Below are positions 1-10,700 of a DNA stretch of 64,000 nt, in pieces. Source of the DNA: Tanypteryx hageni (lineage: Eukaryota; Arthropoda; Insecta; Odonata; Petaluridae); NCBI GenBank assembly GCA_028673005.1, contig CM054112.1, positions 188,188,564 through 188,252,563 on the forward strand, read 5' to 3'. A model generated the notes under the pieces. The model saw nothing but the letters and a program-made list of their open reading frames with translations. It searched no databases and was not told the origin of the DNA. Numbering within the stretch: the stretch's first letter is position 1; each line of letters begins with the position of its first letter. A program made the position numbers and the translations under genes.

Positions 1-160
1 GAAATTGTCATGTGATGAATTTGTCTAGCAATAAATTGACACACGATGAGTTTGTCATGCGATGTATTGATGCATGATGAGTTTGCCATGTGAATAATTG
101 ACACACCATGAATTGAAGTGTGACAAAGTAATGCAGGATCAATTGACCATGATTCATCGA
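1..160. repeat. degenerate short tandem repeat, half of a foldback element
   Basis: About ten imperfect units of roughly 15 bp built on 'gatgarttgtcatgtgatg' run from the window edge to about 160. The same units, in the same orientation, form the right arm of the foldback at 6586-7116, and in reverse complement its left arm. This is probably the right arm of a second copy cut by the window edge. Confidence 0.6.
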
Positions 161-3100
161 TGGTACATGACTTCATACTTGAATTTAAAATGACCAGATT
201 TTTGCACACTGGGATTTGGAAAAAAAACATCTTGGATTCTGGTAAATATGGTATTTTAATCTCTATATCTGACTCCATTAACACAATATCAATGAATAAT
301 GGTATTTATTTATTCTCGTTACTGTTGTATTATTTATCGTTACCAAGGTATTGTTTAAACTTCAAATCAGCATTGAAATTTTGTGAATATGTCGATAGAT
401 TCTATGAAAAGTTATTATCTAAGTCAATCATATGTATTACATGAAACCAGCAACAAATCAAACCATCTTTATGACAAACAATTTTCATGGAAGAATATGT
501 CAAATTTTGGTGCTAAAAAATAATTTGTTGAACGATTCGATGCATAGTAAAAAATTAATGGTAGGAAAGCAAAATTTCGTTCTTTTAAGTATTCACTTTT
601 CGATTTTTGAACTCCTGCGATGATTCTAAGTAATTTTAATGTCCTACGCTCATCCCCATGTTGATCAAATGAAGGAAATAAACGGTTCTGGAATTGAACC
701 TATAACTTCAGTGTTGGCAGTAAGCTGCTTGAAATATAAAAGTTGGTCTGCCAAGTAGTTTCTGAATGTTTGGTATAAAAAGAATGAAATGATTTCGATT
801 TATAAGCAGTTTTATTTAACACCATTGACATTGGACTGACTGACCAAAATCCAATTTTATATATACAGTATGTGTAACAAAGTACTGAAATTTATCCCCA
901 TTCTCTCTATGTTCTATCTATGGAAACAAAATTTATGATGATGAAGTGGATGTCACGAATGTGTGCACTTCTTAAGGGAGGTATGCCTGTATATGCGGAA
1001 ATAGATTACTGCCATTTACCATATTTCCCAGTCAATAAAATACATTTTTTTTTCTTGAAAAATGTCACCTAAAATTGACATCTTATATGCTGAGGTTACC
1101 CAGCTATAGTTGTATAGAAATAATATGATAACCTGAAGATGCTGATGCTTTGTAGAATTCTTTAAATATGAGCTAAAAAAGAAATAATTCCTTAGCCGTT
1201 ATCAAAATTATTTTATAAAATTTTGTAAAATGAATTTGGCTCTACCTCTTTGCCTGTCTTGTGCTTAGCCTTTCCGGCAGTGTATCATATTGATTTGTCT
1301 CATTTTTAGTAGAGATGTGCGACCTGTTCGAAATATCGAACCAAGTCGAGTTTTATTTTAAAACTCGACTTGGTTCGGGCTGAAATAAAAAGTTTGAAAT
1401 TTTCGAACTATCAAAAAAATGTGGTATTTAAAAAAATATGCTTACATGATTTTTTAAAAATTATTTCACAAGATTTATTAAGTTACAACTATTGAAGCTG
1501 CATTTGAATTTAATCCTTTCTCATTGGTTGATTTAGATCAGTGGTTTAAACCCTTTTTCTATCAAGGGGCCGGAGTATTCATTTTTCCAAGCCTGAGATT
1601 GGCTTCGTCGATTATGCTGATTCTGCCAGGCTTACTAGATAAAATTAACATACGTACATTACAAAAATGCGAATTATGAGTTTTTATTAAGAATAAATTT
1701 AAGTGGATATAAAAACTCCAACCATAACAAGTGACCAAACGTACTCACTTCAGACCGTTTAACTTTTTGTATTGATTTCTTTCTGCTCAGATTTTTAACA
1801 GATATATGGAGAGTCAATCTAATAGACACTGGTACTCTAAGGGGGAGTTTTATATCAAGGTGACTGGTGACAGTGATTTGATCCTGAAGTGAGGGCAACT
1901 TTAGTCGCTTTCTGATGGCACATGCTTTTAAATGTAACTCTTCATATCAAGTTGACAGCAACGTGCTGGTGATGTGATGCTGCATCTCAGAGTTCATATG
2001 ATACATATTTACATATGTATTATGGTTGAACTTCCATTCACAGAGCATTAAAGTGAAAGAATTATGTTTTTGTTTACCTGAACTTTGTTGATCTTTGGTT
2101 AGCAACCAGCCCATTTCTAGCAAATCATCAACATCTTTCAAACTGGTGCAAATTAAATATTGCATCATGTCAAAATTGAATCACTTTGGAATGAAAGTTC
2201 AGGTGACTATGACTTTCTAGTGACTTAAGTTGCCTTCATATCAAAATCAAATTACTGTCATGAGTCATCTTAGTATAAAAGCTCCCTAAGGATTAAAATT
2301 AATGTTTAACCTTGTTGCATCATTGCTACATATGACTGAATTGGATAAACTGTTGAAGGGAAATAAAGGCCTGTGTGGTACCAGTGCCGTACGTGCTCTC
2401 ACCGACACGAGTATTTACAAGTCTGTGCATCAGTCATATCTGAACAGTGACTGTATTGCCATTGGCAGATGCCAAATACATTGCTGGTCTGACAGCAACA
2501 GTATTGTCCATGTCAGTGCCATGACCCTGGCCATGAAAACTTTAAAAATATCGTTGCCGATGATATCTCAAAGTACAGTAAGGGTACTCTGTGTTTCCAG
2601 ATGCCATGGCACTGTGCTAGATACATATAATTGATATGTGTAATGATTCTCAAGGCTATTTCATTAACTACTAATTATAGACTATCAAGTGGGTAGCAGA
2701 CTGGGCCCTGGGGCACTGTCCCAGCTTACCCAGCCTAGTTCTGCCACTGTTCTGAATGCACACTTGGAAAAACAGAAGCAAGACTAGTTGATACCAGTCC
2801 ATAGTTTTCAGTCTGGTGTTGTAAATATTCGTATTGTATCTCATTAATATTTCTATTAGAATAGGCATAATATTTTTAGTGTAATTTTATCCCTCAAATC
2901 TTTATGTATAATTACTCAATGTCTCTCCATCCATCTCTCTGTCTGTCCATCCATCCGTCCATCCCCCCTTTTATCTCTTGAACAGTTTGTCATAAAGAAA
3001 TGCTGTAAATACCATTTTGTTTCTGCCAACTAGGAGATCCCGAGAAAACTATTTTCATCTATGGAAGTCTCCCAGATTTGACTCCGTGAGACGATTATAT

Positions 3101-3690
3101 TTTTCCATATGTTTACACAGCCGTTTTGAGTTTTCAAGGTGCAAGGTTTATTTCTTTCATTCATTAAAAATGTAAATATGGATCAAATTTCTCCGTTTTT
3201 GCTTTATTCAACAGCTAAAACTATAAAATATCTTATTATTGCAATGTTTTTATGTTACATGGAATAATTTCTCAGAAACACATATTTCTTTTCGAAATTT
3301 TATTGCTTTTTCGTACTCTTTCTAGGTGTTGCCAAGGCGACCCACATTGTTGCCTCTGATTGAATTAGCGTCTATTAAGCCTCAAATAGCCAAAATAATT
3401 GTGTTATCCACTTCGCGCTGTTTATGAAGCATCGAAATTATAGTTGTAGTAATGTCAAGCTTAATAGATTGCAACGTTAATAATTAAAGATCATAAGATC
3501 AATCAGTAAACTGCATGTGGGCTGTGGGCATTTTTAACAATTGACCAAAAGAAAAAAAAATCTTTCTTTATTTCAATACTGGAATGTGACCTTCTTCATA
3601 TGAAAGAGAATTAAAATTGCATGTATAAATTATAAAAACAAGCAACATTCAAAATATGTTTCTAATTTTAGAAGGAGAAATTGGCTATTA
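161..3690. other. non-coding stretch, upstream intron or intergenic
   Basis: No exon or transposase could be recognised on either strand. ORFs here are short, start and stop at random, and resemble no family I know. Minor items are a hairpin at 1337-1377 and a 'ccatccatc' low-complexity run around 2925-2965. Earlier exons of the N4BP2-like gene should lie to the left of, or within, this region, but none was recognised. Confidence 0.5.
1337..1377. repeat. perfect 19 bp hairpin
   Basis: Arms 1337-1355 and 1359-1377 are perfect reverse complements around a 3 nt spacer. The arm core is 'gaaccaagtcgagtttta'. It lies just after 'agagatgtgcgacc', which resembles degenerate hAT ends, so it may be the remnant tip of a MITE. 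Confidence 0.6.
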
Positions 3691-4004
3691 TTATTTTTAA
3701 AGATGCAGATTTTTTACTGACCTTGCAAAAGTTTTTGCGGGTACCACTAGTACATAAAAATATGAATAAAAAATACAATTCTTTGATTGATAGGTCTTTG
3801 TGTAGACAGAAATACAAGGATGAATGGGAAAAAGAATTAAAGTGGTTAAAAAACAAAAAAGTGATTTCTCGGCAACAATGGTCTGTAATTCTGATTTCAA
3901 CATATAGAAGGAAGTATAAAAGATCTCAAACCTCAGGAAACAACAATATCACAAGAGGAACCAAAAGTCGTTTGAAAATAGTTCTCTAATTACGAGTTTT
4001 GTGA

Positions 4005-4588
4005 TTAACCCGGTGGTACTTGCGCACATTTTTGTAACATAAGAGATCGTATGGGGTGTCTCTGACAACAACACCAACGACGCAAATAGTAACAGTAATT
4101 TCGCAATAAAATGTATAAACCACTTGCAAAACAAAAAACATGGAGATTTCGGCACAATGCTCTGTCTAAGAAAAACGTCCCAACTCAAAGAATAACCATA
4201 GAATACTATGGTGAATTTTTCTCGGGTTTCCAACCGGGTTGTCTCGGAGATTTCTTCCGACGTTTCGACGACTAGCTCTGTCGCCATCTTCAGGGATCCT
4301 GACTCAGGATCCCTGAAGATGGCGACAGAGCTAGTCGTCGAAACGTCGGAAGAAATCTCCGAGACAACCCGGTTGGAAACCCGAGAAAAATTCACCATGA
4401 TGATTCGCCGGGAAAGCTTCAAATCTTTCTTCATAGAATACTAGTTTTTCTAGGCAAAAATGGTTGAAGGCACATGCCACTCCAGCTACTGAAGGGTAGG
4501 AGTCATAAAACCTAAAAATAAAGGAACCCTTTCATAAAACATCAGGATGGGGTGTCTACAGCACCCTGTGCGACCACTCCCGGGTTAA
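4005..4588. mobile_element. piggyBac-type MITE with TTAA duplication
   Basis: TTAA at 4005-4008 and at 4585-4588 bound a segment whose ends are inverted: 'TTAACCCGGTGGT' on the left and, read from the right, 'TTAACCCGGGAGTGGT'. Internal 'atggggtgtc' motifs lie near both ends. No coding capacity. TTAA target duplication is diagnostic of piggyBac transposition. The related hAT copy at 32 kb has a single TTAA at the matching place (about 32421-32424), so the insertion is directly documented. Confidence 0.8.
4208..4431. mobile_element. foldback element, 95 bp perfect inverted repeat, 11 bp target duplication
   Basis: Arms 4208-4302 and 4304-4398 are identical in reverse complement, with a single base (4303) between them. 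A 33 bp tail follows. The unit is flanked by 'CATAGAATACT' at 4197-4207 and 4432-4442, an 11 bp target-site duplication. Each arm contains a hammerhead-ribozyme-like string (plus strand 4313-4347: CTGAAGA, a stem GGCGAC/GTCGTC, then GAAAC and GTC), the arrangement known from the terminal repeats of Penelope-like retroelements. I infer a Penelope-derived head-to-head unit. ORFs in both strands here only reflect the palindrome. Confidence 0.75.
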
Positions 4589-5481
4589 AGAAAACAATGA
4601 TGTTGTTGATGCCAAACTAAGATGAGCAAATTTTGTTTGTGAGAATAACTTGCCAGTGAAACTATGTGACAACTTCACAAAATCAGTTCCAAATATATTT
4701 CCTGTTAGTGAAATTGCTAACAATTTTTGGTGTTCTTGTACTGAAGCGAGCCAACTAATTGTACTATCCTTCGCTTGGTCTGTTCGTGAAAAGTTGTTTC
4801 TGCAATGAGGGCATCAAATTTCAGCTTAATGATAGATGAATCCACCGACATCAGTATGACCAGGCAGATGGTTATAGTGACTAGTATTTTTCTAGCAGAG
4901 AAAGTTAAAACTCACTTGTATAAAGTTGTTGCATTAATTGGTACAAGGTGTCAAAATATAAAGAGGATGGAAAAACCACAATTTCCATTGCTTTGCAAAC
5001 TTGCAAAGGCAATGCTTATACTTCCTCGCAGCAATGCTGAAGTGGACCAAGTTTTAATAACTTAAATCTTATTAAAAGTGCACACAGGTCGGCACTTGAA
5101 CCACCAATGCTGAATGCTCTGATGCAGTGTTCATTTAGAAAACATCTTGCAGATTTTAAGCTAAGAGATGACATGAGAAAAAATGTGAGAAAATTAAAGT
5201 AGGAATTTGTTCATTTTGTCTAATTTTGTTGAACCATTATATAGCTACCATTAAAATGAAAATTATTTTATATAGCCTTTGTTAACAATTTTCCTAATCT
5301 AAGGCCTGTCCTGTGAACCTTTCGGGAGTACAGTATGTACTCCTTTCAGCAATTTTGTACTCCAGAAAAATCATTTACTCCTTTAAAAAGACTTGTACTC
5401 CTTTGGAAACTCGTAATACATTGTCTTGCAATGTATACTCCACATAGGGGCATACGGATATCGATTCCTTTAAAAACAATA

Positions 5482-5705
5482 TTTTAAAAAGCTGTGTATT
5501 TAGTTTTTATACTGAATTGGCCTACAAGTTAGTGAAATATCTCAACATAATTACGCAAATCAATGTCATTTGGAGGACATTGTTACAAAATAGTTTTAAA
5601 AAGCTGTGTATTTAGTTTTTATACTGAATTGGCCTACAAGTTAGTGAAATATCTCAACATAATTACGCAAATCAATGTCATTTGGAGGACATTGTTACAA
5701 AATAG
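5482..5705. repeat. perfect tandem duplication, 2 x 112 bp
   Basis: 5482-5593 and 5594-5705 appear identical base for base, starting 'ttttaaaaagctgtgtat' and ending 'gttacaaaatag'. The lack of divergence suggests a recent event or an assembly artefact. It carries no recognisable gene. Confidence 0.85.
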
Positions 5706-6585
5706 AAACATGTTACATCTCGATTTTAGCGGCGAATTTCTGGGAACATCCTAACTATAGTTTGAGCCATATATTCTCCAAGTAGTAATCTAAACGATGC
5801 AAAATCATTACTGAATTGTGTTTGTTTAAGTCTTCCACTAACTTACATCATTAAGGTATGTTTTATTTCTTTCTCTGGCTAATTATTTTCCATGTTTGTT
5901 AAGATGCCAAGGCATTTTCTTGATTGTATTTTCTTATAAATAAATGAAATTCATTTATTTCTACAAAAAGTTTTTGTTTCCGAGCCTAGTATGATACGAT
6001 AAGAATCTATTTCGTATTGAATACAAGATTTGAAAACTCTATACCATTCATAAATTAAATTTTAATTTTTATTAGATTTTTTTAGGATTCTATAATGAGT
6101 AAACTTCATTTTGCCTGATTATTTTAATATATAGCATTTCTATTTTGTATGTGATGTAAGTGTAAATGCATGCATTGAAATTTTCTCTGAAAATTCAAAA
6201 TTCATGGTGCATAGTATAGGCCGGGAACCTGATTTTTTGTGTCATGTAACATTTTCATTGCAATGTATTTCATTTTTTGACAGTCCTATGTAATCCTAGC
6301 TTAAATATTCAGGAATTCAGGAAATTATAATTAAAATTTTCATTAAAATATTTTTCAATTTCAAGTGTCTGATGAGTCAATGGATACATATGTTTGAAAT
6401 TTAAATCATGTTATAAAGGTTTTGTGTTAAATCCTCTGTTTTGTTGCCTTTGACATTCCATATTTCATTAAATTTGCCGTATTTACCCTAATCCAAGACA
6501 AGGTTTTTTTTTCTAAATTTCAGCATGCTAAAATCAGGGGGGTCATCTTAAATTCCAGTAAAAAGTCTTATACCATCAATACATC
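5706..6585. other. non-coding AT-rich stretch
   Basis: I see no exon, terminal repeat or transposase here on either strand. Confidence 0.5.
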
Positions 6586-7116
6586 GTGTTCTATTGTTCA
6601 CACATCAATTTGTCATGCTGCAATTCGTGGTACGTCAATTCGTCACATGACAAACTCGTCGTGCGTCAATACATCGCACGGCAAACTTATGCATCAATTA
6701 ATCGTGGGTCAATTTATTTTTTGACAAATTCAGTGCATCACAATTTCGTCGTGAGACAAATTCGTCGCAAGACATATTCGTCGCAAGACATTCGTTGCGA
6801 GACATATTCGTCGCGAGACATATTTGTAGCGAGGCAAATTGGAAGGGGAGACATCATGACTGGTGAATGGCAGAGGGATACACTTGTTGAATTGGTAGTC
6901 ACTCCCTGCCATAAACCATCCAATGTGTCTTGCGTAATTCGCAAAGAAATTTTTTTTTAAAAGTCTCCCTGCCATTCACCAGTCACTGTGTCTCACGACA
7001 AATTTGTCCAGAGATGAAATGACATGTGATGAGTTTATCAGATGATGTATTGGCACATGACGAATTTTTCGTGCGACTAATTGATGCATGATGAACTGAC
7101 CGTGTCGAGTTGTCAT
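6586..7116. mobile_element. foldback element with arms made of short tandem repeats
   Basis: The left arm (about 6590-6850) is a run of imperfect units around 'gacaaattcgtcgcgagaca'. The right arm (about 6990-7112) is the same family in reverse complement. The two inner ends also pair: 'gactggtgaatggcaga' at about 6860 against 'ctgccattcaccagtc' at about 6969-6984. Arms built of short direct repeats are the hallmark of Foldback-type elements. No transposase is present. The right-arm family recurs at 1-160. Confidence 0.65.
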
Positions 7117-7622
7117 TTGTCATTTTAAACAAATGAAACAAGATGAAATAATTGTATTTATTGAAAATTTTCATTGCAAACTTACGATTCGGAATTCAAT
7201 TATTAGTCTTAATTTTAAAAAACATTTTTAAAATTATTTTTTTCAGACAAAATTTCTAACAAACAATTTCAATTAATGAATGAACCTATGCTCAATGTGT
7301 GTGTTTGAAATATACACCAAATACAGTCAGTCATAAAATCTTTATTCTGTTTTGACAGTCTGCTAAAAGTCTTAGATTTGGGATCATCTTGGATTTGGGT
7401 AAATACAGTAATTCATGGTGGTAAATTTTTGTTGAGGTTGTGGCTATAGAATTAATTTGAGAGATGACTATAGGTTTTAAATGTAGCCATCTCATTCCTG
7501 TCCAGAAATGTTTTAAGTACCTATTCAAAATTTGCATTACCAACTTAGATGTAATTGGAATATTTTACTTTCAGAGATTACATAACATATCACCATATGA
7601 AAAATTTCTTTAATAATTTCAG

Positions 7623-7782
7623 ACAGTACAACAGGAAATGATGTAATTTCCCGGCCACCAAACACTTTGGATATGCACTCTATGAGTGTGTTAGAAGCTT
7701 TACGCGTATTGAACGCATTTTTGGATGCTCATGCAGAATGGCTAAGAAATAGGAAATCTGGTGCAAATGCTGAGATAACTAG
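7623..7782 (+). CDS. N4BP2: N4BP2-like, antepenultimate exon
   Basis: Acceptor 'atttcag' ends at 7622 and donor 'gtaaaa' begins at 7783. It enters with two bases of a split codon and leaves with two. It encodes the first part of the Smr domain (LDMHSMSVLEAL). Confidence 0.75.
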
Positions 7783-10700
7783 GTAAAAATGTTTTTATGT
7801 TCAAAATTTCAAGGCTGTCAGTTTTGTATTAATTTTACATACAGATCATACATAAACATTAAAGGCTTTTAATAATGCTGTGTTTAATGAGATATTTTGC
7901 TGTTTATTGTATAAAATTAATAAATGAATCCCATCCTATGTTTTTATGATTATCCCAACGTTAAAATACTGCTGTTTCATTTACTGTACCACCTTAGTGG
8001 AAGGAAAATGGTTAGACCAGTGATTCTCAATCTAGGATCATGAAGGGTCATCAGAAGAAAACTTTCCTGATAGTCAGTTTGTATTTATATATTATTAGCA
8101 TAATTGCTTGTCAAATATGACAGGTATGCATGGATTAAGTATAAAATTTAAGGCACTTCTCATTCTTCCTCTTTTTTTCTCTTCCACTCTCCCATCCTTC
8201 TCCCTTCCATTCTCCCTCCCTCTCCCCCTCTCTTATTCTCTGGAAAATAGACTTCCTAGTCTCAATCTCACCCTAATAAAGGCCATTATCTATCTATCAC
8301 TCCTTCCTCTCGCCCTCCCTCTCTCTCCCTCTTTTTCCCTCCCTCTCTCTCCCTCCCTCTCTCTCCCTCCCTCTCTCTCCCTCCCTCTCTCTCCCTCCCT
8401 CTCTCTCCCTCCCTCTCTCTCCCTCCCTCTCTCTCCCTCCCTCTCTCTCCCTCCCTCTCCCTCCCTCTCTCTCCCTCCCTCTCCCTCCCTCTCTCTCCCT
8501 CCCTCTCTCTCCCTCCCTCTCTCTCCCTCCCTCTCTCTCCCTCCCTCTCTCTCCCTCCCTCTCTCCCCTCCTCTCTCTCCCCTCCTCTCTCTCCCCTCCT
8601 CTCTCTCCCCTCCTCTCTCTCCCCTCCTCTCTCTCCCCTCCTCTCTCTCTCTCCCTCCCTCCCTCTCTCCCCCTCCCTCCCCCTCTTGCTAACTCCCTTT
8701 TTCCCTCCCTCCCCATCTCTCTCCCTCACTTCCTCTCTCTCCCTCACTCCATCTCCCTCACTCCATTTCTCTCCCTCACTCCATCTCTCTTCCTCCCTCT
8801 CTCTCTCTTCCTCCCTCTCTCTCTCTTCCTCCCTCTCTCTCTCTTCCTCCCTCTCTCTCTCTTCCTCCCTCTCTCTCTCTTCCTCCCTCTCTCTCTCTTC
8901 CTCCCTCCCTCTCTCTTCCTCCCTCCCTCTCTTCTTCCCTCCCTCTCTTATTCCCTCCCTCTCTTATTCCCTCCCTCTCTTATTCCCTCCCTCTCTCCTC
9001 TGCAAAAATATACTTCCTACTCTCAATCTCACCCTAATAAAGAACATATCTATCTCTCCCTTTTCTGTTTCTCTCCCTCCTCTGTATCTCTCCCTCTCTC
9101 TCTACATTCTCCCCTCTGTCTCTCTCCCTCTCTCTCTACATTCTCCCCTCTGTCTCTCTCCTTTCTTTCTCTCTCTCACATATTAAAACATTCAAAGCAT
9201 GCTTTCCTTAGACATAATTATAATAAATAAATAATAATATTCCTTCCCTCCCTCTCACCGCCCCTCTCTCCCTCCCTCTGTCTCTCTCTCTTTCCTTCCC
9301 TCTCTCTCTTTCCTTCCCTCTCTCTCTTTCCTTTCCTCTCTCTCTTTCCTTCCCTCTCTCTCTTTCCTTCCCTCTCTCTCTTTCCTATCTTCTCTCTCTT
9401 CTTCCCTCTCTCCCTCCCTCTGCCTCTTTTCTCCCACCCTCTGCCTCTTTTCTCCCACCTTCCCCCTCTCTCATTCCCTCCTGTCCAAACCCATATTTCT
9501 CCCTCTTTCTCCATCTCCTTTATCTCTTTCCTCTCGTCCTTTTCTAATTCTCATTCTATATGCCTCAATTACTCTCTATATACCTTCCATTCTATATCCC
9601 TTCCTTCCTACCTCCCTCCCCACATCCCCCTCTCTCTTACTCGACATCTATATATGTAGTCATTTAGATAAGCAAAAGAATCCAAACTAAATCCCAGTCC
9701 CAATTAGGATTATGTAATTTCGTGAAAATCCTATTATTATTTAAGGCAGTCTATGCACTCTTATATATTACATGTGTGTGGGTTGAGACAATTGTTTCTC
9801 AAAGTTTAACAATGACATAGCAAGGCAACATCCCCTTTAAAATCAGATATTTTCCCAAATTATGTGATTTAAATGTATAATATGAGAGATTTCAAATGGC
9901 AGGCAAAAAAAATGAATAGGTTAAAAAATTTCATTAATTTTCCTAAAACATAGTTCAAATTTGAAGGTCATACGTCAATTCTTTCTAATTTGAATTTCCA
10001 AAAGAATAAAAGCCTGCGCTTTAAAAAGTTGCTTTTTATCTTACAGGAAATGGATGTCGAACATGGGTCATTTTTCATATTTTTTCATCATTTAATTTTT
10101 GTCTGAATTGAAAATTCCTGCAACATTTCAACCTTCTACCTAATCAGGAAGTTTGTTAAAAATGTGTTAAAAAGTGCCAATGATGACATCAGCGTTATAC
10201 ACAAACACACCTAGGCTTTTATTATAGTAATTAGAAGGCTGTATATTCAATATCAGTCATGGAACATGCTTAACAGCTGATGCCACACTATCCTTTTGAA
10301 GCTCTTAGCACCTATGTGGGAAAATGGATGGCGAAAAGCAGGAATACCAGAGCAACTAAAAAATTTCCCTCTGCACGCCCGCTAACATGGGTTTCACACT
10401 CTCATTCTACCATTTTCTTGTAAATAGTCATGAGATACTGACCATATTTTGCAGTGCAGCAGCAATGCTGGCAGGAGCGTAATTACTGGTTTCTCTCTGG
10501 CCTATCTCGTCTATTGTATCTTGGCTCAATTAGAAGTACAGGTCGCAAGGTCTTATTGGTGATTAATTTAGGGTTGCATCAAAAAAAGTTTGGGAATCAC
10601 TGAGTTAGACTTTCAATTTTTCATAAGAGAGTTTAAGTAATAGTGGGATTATAAATAGTTTATATAATATGTAATTGTTATTTTAACCTAAGCGGTGTTA

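Larger units (their letters stand above)
3755..5202 (+). pseudogene. hAT transposase pseudogene, copy 1 (internally deleted, hosts nested insertions)
   Basis: The reading starts with the helix 'KYKDEWEKELKWLKNKK' typical of BED-less hAT transposases, and ends with a hAT dimerisation-like stretch (LAKAMLILPRSNAEVDQVL, then LIKSAHRSALEPPMLNALM). In the middle, 'FSLMIDESTDISMTRQMVIV' (about 4820-4880) is the first-aspartate region. About 30 codons later it jumps to the C-terminal part, so most of the catalytic core has been deleted. Stops and frameshifts are frequent. The homologous copy on the minus strand at 32066-32675 matches the first half closely. The coding sequence is interrupted at 4005-4588 by a piggyBac-type MITE. 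It is dead as a gene. Confidence 0.75.

Noticed and set aside
2302..2634. 110-codon plus-strand ORF as an upstream exon of the N4BP2-like gene
   Set aside because: No similarity to the kinase, CUE or DUF1771 parts, no fitting splice sites, and internally repetitive 'cagtgccatg' content.
3949..4434. 161-codon minus-strand and 78-codon plus-strand ORFs with the same peptide
   Set aside because: Both come from the 95 bp palindrome, which reads the same on both strands; they are not proteins.
6586..6850. CRISPR-like array
   Set aside because: Units of 13-20 bp are imperfect and contiguous, without unique spacers, in a eukaryotic genome, and have an inverted partner arm.
8108..9186. Long serine/leucine/proline-rich plus-strand ORFs and arginine/glutamate/glycine-rich minus-strand ORFs
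   Set aside because: They are six-frame translations of CT-rich tandem repeats. No splice or start context, and the same peptides arise in several frames.
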